From an uncultured bacterium (GTDB lineage Bacteria > Bacillota > Clostridia > Lachnospirales > Anaerotignaceae), in assembly GCA_905214825.1 (NCBI GenBank), contig CAJMNV010000079.1:1-9063 (forward strand): a stretch of 9,063 bases of DNA, given 5' to 3'. Of the stretch, positions 1-6,786 are shown one piece after another (position 1 is the stretch's first letter; every line of letters starts with the position of its first letter). The notes below the pieces were generated by a model. That model saw only the letters and a program-made list of their open reading frames with translations. It made no database searches and was not told where the DNA came from. Position numbers and translations under genes: made by a program.

Positions 1-1026
1 ATTTGCAACTGCAGAAATCATCATTGCCATATACAATGGTGAAACACTCGTTTTCCCTTGTCCAATCCCTGTTTCCACCAATTCACTTTCTGTTGCGTTT
101 TTATCCAAATGCATCACGCTTTTGCTGTATGCCACATCAAAACCATAATCCATATCCAAACCGCAACGTTTCATAATATCACGCAAATTTTTTGCACCAA
201 TTTCTTTTGCCAATGTTGCAAAATAGCAGTTGCAAGAAACTTCCATTGCTTTTTGCATATCCACTGTACCATGTGCTTTATTGTTATAACAATGTATCAC
301 TTTATTTTCAAAATTGACTTCGCCTGTACATTCAAATATAAAATTGTTCCAGTTTGGTACATATTCCATTGCTGCCAATGCTGTCACAATTTTCAGTGTA
401 GACCCTGGTGGATACAATCCCTGTGTTGCCCTATTTACCAATGGGCTGTCTTCATCGGCTGTCAAATTCTCCCATTGTGCTTCCACTTGATTGGGATCAA
501 AATCTGGATATGCCTGCATCGCCAGCACACGCCCTGTTGATGGTTCCATCACCACAACCGCACCTTTTGCCTCACCCAACAAATTCCCTGCAACACTCTG
601 TATATCCATATCAATGGTCAACACAACATCATTGCCTTTTGGGTCTTCGCCACTGATAATGCTAGCAATGCGTTGTTGCAATTCATTGTGTACCGACATC
701 AGCAAAAAATTTGCTGACGCCTCTGCCCCTGTTTTACCTACACTGCTGTATCCTGTCACATGTGCCGCCATTCTGGCTCTTGGATATTCTCTTTCATAAC
801 TGCCATCATCTTGTAACACATTTGTTGCCAGCAATTCTCCATCTTTGTCTAAAATATCACCTCTTTGTATCCCTTCCATATCATTTCTCATACGAATGTT
901 ATAAGTATTGGAAGAAATTTCCTGTCTGTCTGTGAGTACCAACTTTCCCAAATACCCCAAAAGCAAAAAAAAGCACAACGCCAACAACCAGAATACACGT
1001 CTGACACTATTTTTCATATTATGCAT
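1..1026 (-). CDS. Class B penicillin-binding protein (PBP2/FtsI/PbpA family transpeptidase), C-terminus beyond the window
   Basis: The first 342 residues are visible and the frame stays open through base 1. A cytoplasmic basic N-terminus (KNSVRR) is followed by one membrane anchor at about residues 11-30. The class B box RGDILDKDGELLA follows at 55-67, with a short pedestal and then the transpeptidase domain from about 155. The acylated serine motif is S209-T-L-K212, inside PPGSTLK. The second motif is S264-C-N266. The KTG motif must lie beyond the window. The protein would cross-link peptidoglycan stem peptides outside the membrane. The ATG at 1026 has AGGAGG 8 nt upstream; an in-frame ATG at 1017 is 17 nt away and less likely. 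The start overlaps the end of the FtsW-like gene by 8 nt, which implies coupled translation and a SEDS-PBP pair. The short pedestal resembles compact PbpA-type proteins more than full FtsI, but this is not settled. Confidence 0.93.
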   Translation of the reverse strand, partial: MHNMKNSVRRVFWLLALCFFLLLGYLGKLVLTDRQEISSNTYNIRMRNDMEGIQRGDILDKDGELLATNVLQDDGSYEREYPRARMAAHVTGYSSVGKTGAEASANFLLMSVHNELQQRIASIISGEDPKGNDVVLTIDMDIQSVAGNLLGEAKGAVVVMEPSTGRVLAMQAYPDFDPNQVEAQWENLTADEDSPLVNRATQGLYPPGSTLKIVTALAAMEYVPNWNNFIFECTGEVNFENKVIHCYNNKAHGTVDMQKAMEVSCNCYFATLAKEIGAKNLRDIMKRCGLDMDYGFDVAYSKSVMHLDKNATESELVETGIGQGKTSVSPLYMAMMISAVAN

Positions 1027-2374
1027 CAGTGTCGCCTCCTTCTGCATTTTGGTTATGTTGTTCACAGTATACGCAAACCCATTGCAAAATACCAATCATC
1101 ATCAAACTCACCATCACAGATGTACCGCCATAACTCACCAAAGGCAGTGTCACTCCTGTCAAAGGAATCAGTTTAATCACGCCGCCAATGATAACGAATG
1201 CTTGAAAACAAAGCATCACAATGATACCCACTGCCAAAAGACTATAATATCTTCTGCCACAATCCAACGTAATGCGAATACCACGATACAACAGCATAAT
1301 AAAAACACAAATCACACCTGCACCAAACAGAACACCAAATTCTTCACAAATTGCCGCAAAAATACAATCACTTTCCACAACTGGAATACTTTTTGGCATA
1401 CCTTTTGTCAAGCCGCTTCCAAGCAACCCATATGTGGTAATGGCAAACAATGCACTCACAATCTGGTATCCACCATGGTCAATATCTGCCCAAGGATTTT
1501 GCCAAGCTGCCACTCTCACACGCACATGTGAAAACAAACGATAAGCAATCATTGCTGCCCCGCTTGCTGCCCCCATACCTGCAAAAAACAATATCTCATT
1601 CGATGTTGCAATATATAACATCACCATATATGTCATAAAAAATATCAATGCTGCCCCTAAATCTTTTTGCATTACCAAAAGCATCACAACGCCTGCACTC
1701 AATATCCCTGTTGTCAAAAATGACCGCCATTCCACCCGTTTTCTAAATACACTTGCCAGATAAAACACAAACAAAAATTTTGCCAATTCAGATGGTTGAA
1801 ATCTGATGCCGCCAATATCCAGCCAGTTTCTAGAACCATATTGCTCAATACCAAAAATTTGTGTTGACAGCAATAGACCATAGCAAACAATGATATATGC
1901 CCATTCAAATATTTCAAATCTTGGTATCAACCGCAACAAATACGGCAATACCAACATACCACAAAGCCCCACCACAAACCACAGCAACTGTCTTTGTGCA
2001 GATACAGACGAAAGCCTTTGCAACATAATCAAACTCACATCTATCAAAAACAACATACCTGTCCATATCAACGGACACCCTTCATAATAAAAACGGTCTA
2101 ACAGCTGCACAGCAACCAATAAAAACGCCAAAGATACCGCACCAAAAAGCAATACTTGCCATGCAAAAAGATGCGTTTCCTGATTGTATGCCAATATCAA
2201 AAATGCCACCAAATGCATAATCACAATCAACCGTCGTTGTATTGAGATTGCATGATATGGACTGCCCAAAAATCCACCTTGTTCATAAGCAATATATACA
2301 ATCGCCTCCCATAAGTACAGCCCTATCAGAAATACAAACAAGTATCTGCTCAGCATGATAATCAAATCAAACAT
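1019..2374 (-). CDS. FtsW/RodA/SpoVE family SEDS peptidoglycan glycosyltransferase
   Basis: A 451-residue protein with many hydrophobic segments from residue 3 to about 437. It polymerises lipid II into glycan strands in the membrane and works with a class B PBP. Visible SEDS motifs are QPSELAKF (193-200), QKDLGAA (236-242), GGYQIVSALFAI (301-312), ESDCIFAAICEEFG (334-347) and the C-terminal PLTGVTLPLVSYGGTS (404-419). By position, D336 matches the catalytic aspartate of SEDS proteins (family knowledge). The frame can be extended to a GTG at 2392, but the ATG at 2374 has GGAG 7 nt upstream and sits 4 nt after the stop of the U32 gene, so I chose it. The family is clear. Whether its role is FtsW-like, RodA-like or SpoVE-like is not; the zapA neighbour and PBP partner mildly favour division. 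Confidence 0.93.
   Translation of the reverse strand: MFDLIIMLSRYLFVFLIGLYLWEAIVYIAYEQGGFLGSPYHAISIQRRLIVIMHLVAFLILAYNQETHLFAWQVLLFGAVSLAFLLVAVQLLDRFYYEGCPLIWTGMLFLIDVSLIMLQRLSSVSAQRQLLWFVVGLCGMLVLPYLLRLIPRFEIFEWAYIIVCYGLLLSTQIFGIEQYGSRNWLDIGGIRFQPSELAKFLFVFYLASVFRKRVEWRSFLTTGILSAGVVMLLVMQKDLGAALIFFMTYMVMLYIATSNEILFFAGMGAASGAAMIAYRLFSHVRVRVAAWQNPWADIDHGGYQIVSALFAITTYGLLGSGLTKGMPKSIPVVESDCIFAAICEEFGVLFGAGVICVFIMLLYRGIRITLDCGRRYYSLLAVGIIVMLCFQAFVIIGGVIKLIPLTGVTLPLVSYGGTSVMVSLMMIGILQWVCVYCEQHNQNAEGGDTDA
1035..1040 (-). promoter_or_regulatory. Ribosome binding site of the PBP gene
   Basis: On the minus strand this reads AGGAGG, 8 nt before the ATG at 1026. It lies inside the last codons of the FtsW-like gene. 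Its spacing favours the ATG at 1026 over the in-frame ATG at 1017. Confidence 0.8.
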
Positions 2375-2378
2375 ATGC

Positions 2379-4802
2379 TCACTCCACTCCACGGAAGAAA
2401 TGTCCTTTTGTACTACCTTTTTTGCTCATCTGTTGTAATAAAGACTTTGTTTCTGCACTACAATTTGCAGTATCTTTTGTCATTTCGCTATACGCTTTGA
2501 CAATACGTTCCACACGGGCAGGGCTTTCTTTTGTAAATTGCAAACGCACACTGCCTACCGCATTTTCCAATATTTCATCATAAAATTTTAATGTAAATAA
2601 AGGTTTCCCATTTAATATAGAACAAACACAACGTTCACAATCTGTCATCAATGGAAATTTTTCGCCTTTTCTGTCACGCAAGAAGTATAATTCTTCCTGA
2701 AAACGCTCTTTACAATACAAACCACTATGTTTGCCACCTACAAAATTACCAATCGGACATTGTTGTGTCACCATCAATGGTAAATACCCATATACCACCA
2801 TTTCGCAATCTTTATCTGCCATTTTTGATATTTCCTGTAAATTATTTTCCACAGAAAGACAAATATTATGCACACCTTGTTCCTTCCAGAACAACACAGA
2901 TTCTCTATTGACCACATTTAAATTATAATCTGTCACAATTTGTTTGCCTGATGGTTTTACATCTGCCAACTGTCCAGCTGCTCTGACCAAAAAACCATCT
3001 ACATCGCTTTGCAAATATTTTTTCAAATATGCCATATCTTCTTTGCGACCTCTGTCCACACGAGGCAAAGCCACAAAACATTTTACATCATATTTTTTAC
3101 ATTTTGCAATCACTTGTTGCAAATTGTCTGCCAATGCTTCCCCAGACTCTACATATATCACAGAAACCTCTTTTTGTTTGACAGCCGCTTCAAATTGTTC
3201 CAAATTGCTCACCAAAACCGTCAACTGTTTTTGTAATTGTTTCGCCTCTTTGGCAATATGGATTTGTATATCTTGTTGTTTGCAAATTCGTTTTGTTTTT
3301 TTTCTGATTGCTTCTTGTAGTTTTTCTGTTGCTTCTCTACGCAATGCGTTCAAACTACTTATGCTGACATACACATTACCTGTTGTTTGTATATCCAAAT
3401 TCATCAAACAAAAAGGTGTTGTACCCATTTTTTCTATTTGCTGCTTGAGTTTTTGCACAGATGTTGGTTGATTTTGTGCTGTTTCTACCACATCACCTTT
3501 TACATAAACACTGTTTCCGCCATTTTCCAAAAGCTGTAACGCCAAAGGTTCTCCTGCATTTGCCTTCAATATGCCATATATCGGCAATTTTCTGGTTTCT
3601 TTTTCCCAAGTTTTTTGCAATGTATCATAAAGTGCCTTACCATAGGTACGATACACCACATCATTTTTCTGAATATCGCCTTCCAACGTCAATGTAATGA
3701 CTTCACCTGCTTTGGAATGTTTTGTCACTTGACAACCAACATGTGGTTCTGTTTTTGTCCAAATTTCAATACCATCTCCTGGAACGAGTGGCTCTCTGGT
3801 ACGAATAACCACTTTTTTATGTTGTGGCAAATATTTGTCTACAATCCCTACTTTCAAACCCCAAGTTTTTGGACGTTCCACACTCATCATATCCAAACCA
3901 CCCACAGAAGTATAATACCCTTCTGTAAAACCACCACGATTGAATAATTGCAACAATTCTTTCATATCTTCCTGTTCCACTGCATACTGTTCTGGGTGTT
4001 CTGTATACAAATCAATATATTTGCGATATATTCTTGTCACACCTGCTACATATTCCGGGCTTTTCATTCTACCTTCTATTTTCAATGATGCAATGCCTGC
4101 GTCAATCAACTGTGGCAATATAGATATCGTTGCAATATCTTTTGGAGAAAGCAAATGCCCTTCTGCTACTTTTTCATACCCTTTATATAATGTATAGGGT
4201 AAGCGACAAGTCTGGGCACATCTGCCACGGTTGCCACTTCTGCCCCCCAGCATACTGCTCATAATACACTGCCCAGAATAACAAACACATAACGCCCCAT
4301 GAATGAATGTTTCCACGTCCATATCTGTATGTGCTGTAATATATTTGATTTCGTCTAACGTCAATTCTCTGCTCAACACCACTTTATCAAACCCCTGTGA
4401 TTGCCAGTATTGCACATCTGCCAAAGAATTCGATGTCATTTGTGTACTTGCGTGCAGTGGAAAGTTAGGATAATATTGTTTGACCAACTTTGCTGCTCCT
4501 GCATCTTGCAATATCAAAGCATCTACACCAATTTGATATAATTTTCCAACAAAATCCAAAAAACCTTTCAGTTCTTTATCTTTGTAAATAGTATTCACTG
4601 TCACATATACTTTCACATAATGTGCATGGCAATAATCACAAGCTTCTTCCATTTCCTCTAATGAAAAATTGCCTGCATATTGTCTTGCACTAAATTCTTT
4701 TCCACCCACATAAACCGCATCGCATCCATTTTGTACTGCTGCTTTCAAACTTTCCATAGAACCAGCAGGTGCCAACAATTCTGGTTTTATTTTATACAAC
4801 AT
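2379..4802 (-). CDS. U32 family peptidase-like protein with DUF3656 region (RlhA/YdcP-like, probable Fe-S RNA hydroxylase relative)
   Basis: An 807-residue protein. The N-terminal U32 barrel begins LLAPAGSMESLKAAVQNG (9-26) and carries the U32 signature around FIHGALCVCYSGQC (166-179). Cysteines C172, C179, C195 and C199 form Cx6-Cx15-Cx3-C, the pattern that binds a [4Fe-4S] cluster in studied U32 proteins. The middle (about 370-500) fits the DUF3656 region of the long subfamily. The last third looks like a second U32-like domain with its own cysteines, near 682, 697, 722, 725 and 727. Long U32/DUF3656 proteins include E. coli RlhA, which hydroxylates a cytidine of 23S rRNA; shorter relatives (TrhP) hydroxylate tRNA U34. 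True protease activity is doubtful in this family. The exact RNA target here is inference. The ATG at 4802 has AGGAG 7 nt upstream; the upstream in-frame ATG at 4832 has no such site and lies in the T-rich tail of a hairpin. Confidence 0.9.
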   Translation of the reverse strand: MLYKIKPELLAPAGSMESLKAAVQNGCDAVYVGGKEFSARQYAGNFSLEEMEEACDYCHAHYVKVYVTVNTIYKDKELKGFLDFVGKLYQIGVDALILQDAGAAKLVKQYYPNFPLHASTQMTSNSLADVQYWQSQGFDKVVLSRELTLDEIKYITAHTDMDVETFIHGALCVCYSGQCIMSSMLGGRSGNRGRCAQTCRLPYTLYKGYEKVAEGHLLSPKDIATISILPQLIDAGIASLKIEGRMKSPEYVAGVTRIYRKYIDLYTEHPEQYAVEQEDMKELLQLFNRGGFTEGYYTSVGGLDMMSVERPKTWGLKVGIVDKYLPQHKKVVIRTREPLVPGDGIEIWTKTEPHVGCQVTKHSKAGEVITLTLEGDIQKNDVVYRTYGKALYDTLQKTWEKETRKLPIYGILKANAGEPLALQLLENGGNSVYVKGDVVETAQNQPTSVQKLKQQIEKMGTTPFCLMNLDIQTTGNVYVSISSLNALRREATEKLQEAIRKKTKRICKQQDIQIHIAKEAKQLQKQLTVLVSNLEQFEAAVKQKEVSVIYVESGEALADNLQQVIAKCKKYDVKCFVALPRVDRGRKEDMAYLKKYLQSDVDGFLVRAAGQLADVKPSGKQIVTDYNLNVVNRESVLFWKEQGVHNICLSVENNLQEISKMADKDCEMVVYGYLPLMVTQQCPIGNFVGGKHSGLYCKERFQEELYFLRDRKGEKFPLMTDCERCVCSILNGKPLFTLKFYDEILENAVGSVRLQFTKESPARVERIVKAYSEMTKDTANCSAETKSLLQQMSKKGSTKGHFFRGVE
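2382..2385 (-). promoter_or_regulatory. Ribosome binding site deciding the FtsW-like start
   Basis: GGAG on the minus strand lies 7 nt before the ATG at 2374 and directly before the TGA stop (2381-2379) of the U32 gene. Ribosomes ending the U32 gene would be placed over this site, which suggests coupled translation. No comparable site precedes the alternative GTG at 2392. Confidence 0.6.
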
Positions 4803-4809
4803 AAACTTT

Positions 4810-4814
4810 CTCCT
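4810..4814 (-). promoter_or_regulatory. Ribosome binding site deciding the U32 gene start
   Basis: AGGAG on the minus strand, 7 nt before the ATG at 4802. It selects the start giving MLYKIKPELLAPAGS rather than the ten-residue-longer form beginning at 4832. Confidence 0.75.
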
Positions 4815-4830
4815 TTCTGTTGTTTCTTTC

Positions 4831-4882
4831 ATAAATAAAAAATAGCAGTTTTTGCAATTTTAAAAACATTACCTGCTATTTT
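4831..4882 (-). terminator. Hairpin with T-rich tail after zapA (terminator or attenuator)
   Basis: On the minus strand, AAAATAGCAG (4882-4873) pairs perfectly with CTGCTATTTT (4848-4839) across 24 nt. Inside that loop GTTTTT can pair with AAAAAC, extending the stem past a 5-nt bulge. The second arm runs into a T-rich stretch (4842-4833). It begins 9 nt after the zapA stop. The stem is mostly A-T, so termination is probably incomplete. If it is efficient, the U32, FtsW-like and PBP genes need their own promoter; a poor candidate is TTGCAA (4858-4853) with TATGAA 18 nt on. Confidence 0.6.
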
Positions 4883-4891
4883 CTAGGTTTT

Positions 4892-5338
4892 TCATTTTCT
4901 TGGTCTTGCTTTTGCTGTATGCTTGCCTTCATTTCGTGCAATTTCTTCTGCTTGATATTCTTCCAATTTTTTCAGTATTTTATGATTTTCTTTTTCCAGT
5001 TGTTCTATATCTTTTTCCAATGCTTCCATACATTCTTTTTGTGCCAATATCTCAGAACGCAATATTTCTATCATTTTTTGCAAAGCAAAATTATGCTCCA
5101 AATTTTTAAAATATTCATCAGCAACATTGATAGAAGTCAATACATAAGCCAGGCTTGTATCATTTGCAACCGCTTTTGAATTTTGCCGAACTTCCTGCAT
5201 TTTTGTATCAATATAGGCTGCAATATCTTTCATATGTTCTTCGCTTTCTTGTCCCATCAATGTAAATGTTTTTCCGTCAATGGTAATCTTGACTTTGTTT
5301 TTCAAAACTTCTGCACACTCCTTAAAAACAATGCTCAT
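4892..5338 (-). CDS. zapA: Cell division protein ZapA
   Basis: A 148-residue ZapA-type protein that binds FtsZ in the cytoplasm and bundles protofilaments at the Z-ring. The globular head shows NKVKITIDGKTFTLMG (14-29), the ESEEHMKDIAAYID helix (31-44) and the conserved stretch TSLAYVLTSINVADEYF (61-77). A long charged coiled coil covers about 78-132, and the tail is basic. It is longer than short ZapA proteins of about 85-110 residues because of the extended coil. The start is uncertain. The ATG at 5338 has no clear ribosome binding site, while AAGGAG lies inside the frame at 5323-5318, followed 12 nt on by TTG at 5305, which would give a head beginning just before KNKVKITIDG. An extended -10 promoter lies just upstream and a hairpin just downstream. 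Confidence 0.9.
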   Translation of the reverse strand: MSIVFKECAEVLKNKVKITIDGKTFTLMGQESEEHMKDIAAYIDTKMQEVRQNSKAVANDTSLAYVLTSINVADEYFKNLEHNFALQKMIEILRSEILAQKECMEALEKDIEQLEKENHKILKKLEEYQAEEIARNEGKHTAKARPRK

Positions 5339-5369
5339 TTACTCATGTTTGCTTATGATGATTGGTAAA

Positions 5370-5375
5370 ATTATA
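5370..5375 (-). promoter_or_regulatory. Extended -10 promoter element upstream of zapA
   Basis: On the minus strand the sequence reads TGATATAAT: a perfect TATAAT with the TGn extension. No good -35 hexamer lies 16-18 nt upstream, which is common for extended -10 promoters. Transcription would start near 5363, about 25 nt before the ATG at 5338, and just past the terminator of the upstream operon. Confidence 0.6.
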
Positions 5376-5412
5376 TCATAAAAACTCAAAAGACGGAAGA
5401 ACTGTTTTTTTA

Positions 5413-5448
5413 GAAAAATAAAAACCCTGTGTCGAAACCGACACAGGG
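5413..5448 (-). terminator. Intrinsic terminator of the oxidoreductase operon
   Basis: A perfect 10-bp stem, CCCTGTGTCG (5448-5439) and CGACACAGGG (5434-5425) on the minus strand, encloses a GTTT loop. It is followed at once by TTTTTATTTTT. It begins 23 nt after the stop codon of the gamma subunit gene. The GC-rich stem and T-tract on the minus strand fit Rho-independent termination of the operon, separating it from zapA. Confidence 0.93.
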
Positions 5449-5471
5449 AAATATGATATCATAAATCAGAA

Positions 5472-6032
5472 TTAGCAATGTTCTTTTGCAAAATTGTAAC
5501 CCAATTCAAATGCTTTTTTATTATCAGGGATAAATTTTGCTTTACTACCTTCGAATACATGTGCAAATGTATCGTCCATACCATCAACATTTACAGCGTT
5601 TGTCGCATATACCACTGCTCCCAGCATAACCAAGTTTGCCAGTTTGGAGCCGCCAAATGTTTCTGTTGCCATTCTATTGGCAGGTACTTCCACTACTTTT
5701 ACGCCTTCTTTCACATTCAAGTGTTCCACAGAACACAAGTCTGCATTGATAACCAAAGAACCACCATCTTTTACAACTGGTGCAAATTTGTCCAAAGAAG
5801 GCTGGTTCAAAGCTACGATACAGTCAGCATCTTTTGTGATAACGGGAGAACCGATACCTTCATCAGAAATGATTACGTTTACGTTTGCTGTACCGCCACG
5901 CATTTCAGGGCCATAAGAAGGACACCAAGATACTTCTTTGCCTTCCAACATACCAGAGTAAGCCATAATCTTACCCATCAGCAAAGAGCCCTGACCGCCG
6001 AAACCTGCAATGATAGAAGAAAATGTATTCAT
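5472..6032 (-). CDS. 2-oxoacid:ferredoxin oxidoreductase, gamma subunit
   Basis: A 186-residue protein matching the gamma (catalytic) domain of 2-oxoacid:acceptor oxidoreductases. In this superfamily the domain helps bind CoA and couple it to the acyl intermediate. It opens with a GFGGQG motif (10-15) in IIAGFGGQGSLLMGKIMA. The stretch CPSYGPEMRGGTANVNV (37-53) is typical of the subunit, and the length is normal for a stand-alone gamma chain. The ATG at 6032 has AGGAGG 9 nt upstream and follows the beta stop by a single base, so translation is coupled. The frame extends 14 codons further to an ATG at 6074 inside the beta gene, but that part (AFSKILQQRRANN) has no family likeness. It is the last gene before the strong terminator. 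Corresponds to korC or vorC in some naming schemes. Confidence 0.93.
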   Translation of the reverse strand: MNTFSSIIAGFGGQGSLLMGKIMAYSGMLEGKEVSWCPSYGPEMRGGTANVNVIISDEGIGSPVITKDADCIVALNQPSLDKFAPVVKDGGSLVINADLCSVEHLNVKEGVKVVEVPANRMATETFGGSKLANLVMLGAVVYATNAVNVDGMDDTFAHVFEGSKAKFIPDNKKAFELGYNFAKEHC

Positions 6033-6033
6033 A

Positions 6034-6786
6034 TTATTTGCCCTCCTCTGCTGTAATATCTTTGAAAACGCCAAGAGGATAGTAAGGAATCATCTGTTCT
6101 CTTACAAATTCCATGGATTGTACAGGTGTCATACCCCAGTTTGTAGGACAAGTGGAAACCACTTCTACAAATGTGAAGCCCAAACCTTGTTTTTGAATAT
6201 CCAATGCTTTTTTGATTGCTTTTTTCGCCTGTGTTACTTGTGCAGGTGTGGAAACACTTACTCTTTCAATATAAGCAGGGCCGTCCAAAGTAGCCAACAT
6301 TTCACATACTCTGATTGGGAAACCATTCACTTCTGGATTACGACCAGCTTTTGCAGTAGTTGCTTTCATGCCAGGCAATGTTGTGGGAGCCATCTGACCA
6401 CCAGTCATACCATAAATACCATTGTTGATGAAAACAGTTGTGATTTTTTCACCTCTTGCAGCAGCATGTACGATTTCACAAGTACCAATGGAAGCCAAGT
6501 CACCATCACCTTGATATGTAATAACCATTTTATCAGGGTGTACTCTTTTGATACCTGTTGCTGTTGCAGGTGCACGACCATGTGCACACTGAATTGCATC
6601 AAAATTAAAGTATTTATTTGCAAATACGGCACAACCTACGGGAACCGCACAGATTGCGTTTTTGTCTTCGCCGCTTTCTTCCAGACATTCTGCCAGCAGT
6701 CTATGCACGATACCATGTGCACAACCGGGACAATAATGCAATTTTACGTCTGTCAACGCTTTTGTTTTTTCAAATATAACTGCCAT
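6034..6786 (-). CDS. 2-oxoacid:ferredoxin oxidoreductase, beta subunit (TPP-binding)
   Basis: A 250-residue TPP-binding chain. HYCPGCAHG (17-25) is the conserved N-terminal cysteine motif. GDGD (93-96) followed by NN (121-122) is the TPP/Mg2+-binding motif, and GMTGGQ (126-131) is family-typical. With the alpha subunit it forms the active site where the 2-oxoacid is decarboxylated; electrons leave through the ferredoxin subunit. The length and the lack of a C-terminal extension fit Kor/Vor-type rather than pyruvate-type beta chains. The ATG at 6786 overlaps the alpha stop by one base (TAATG), with GGAGG 9 nt upstream. Substrate choice between ketoisovalerate and 2-oxoglutarate cannot be read from sequence alone. 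Confidence 0.94.
   Translation of the reverse strand: MAVIFEKTKALTDVKLHYCPGCAHGIVHRLLAECLEESGEDKNAICAVPVGCAVFANKYFNFDAIQCAHGRAPATATGIKRVHPDKMVITYQGDGDLASIGTCEIVHAAARGEKITTVFINNGIYGMTGGQMAPTTLPGMKATTAKAGRNPEVNGFPIRVCEMLATLDGPAYIERVSVSTPAQVTQAKKAIKKALDIQKQGLGFTFVEVVSTCPTNWGMTPVQSMEFVREQMIPYYPLGVFKDITAEEGK
6042..6047 (-). promoter_or_regulatory. Ribosome binding site deciding the gamma subunit start
   Basis: AGGAGG on the minus strand lies within the last codons of the beta gene, 9 nt before the ATG at 6032. It rules in the shorter, family-like N-terminus MNTFSSIIAGFGGQG. Confidence 0.8.

Noticed and set aside
908..1531. Plus-strand open frame of 207 codons rich in His, Asn and Thr
   Set aside because: It is antisense to the FtsW-like and PBP genes. 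Its composition is what reversed hydrophobic codons give, and it has no domain or start signal.
2375..2392. GTG start at 2392 for the FtsW-like gene
   Set aside because: It lies inside the U32 gene end with no good SD, while the ATG at 2374 has GGAG 7 nt upstream and gives a family-like N-terminus.
5452..5463. Perfect 12-bp palindrome TATGATATCATA between the gamma stop and the terminator
   Set aside because: It is short, nearly all A-T, and in a stretch where the terminator already explains the structure. No regulator site with this pattern is recognised.
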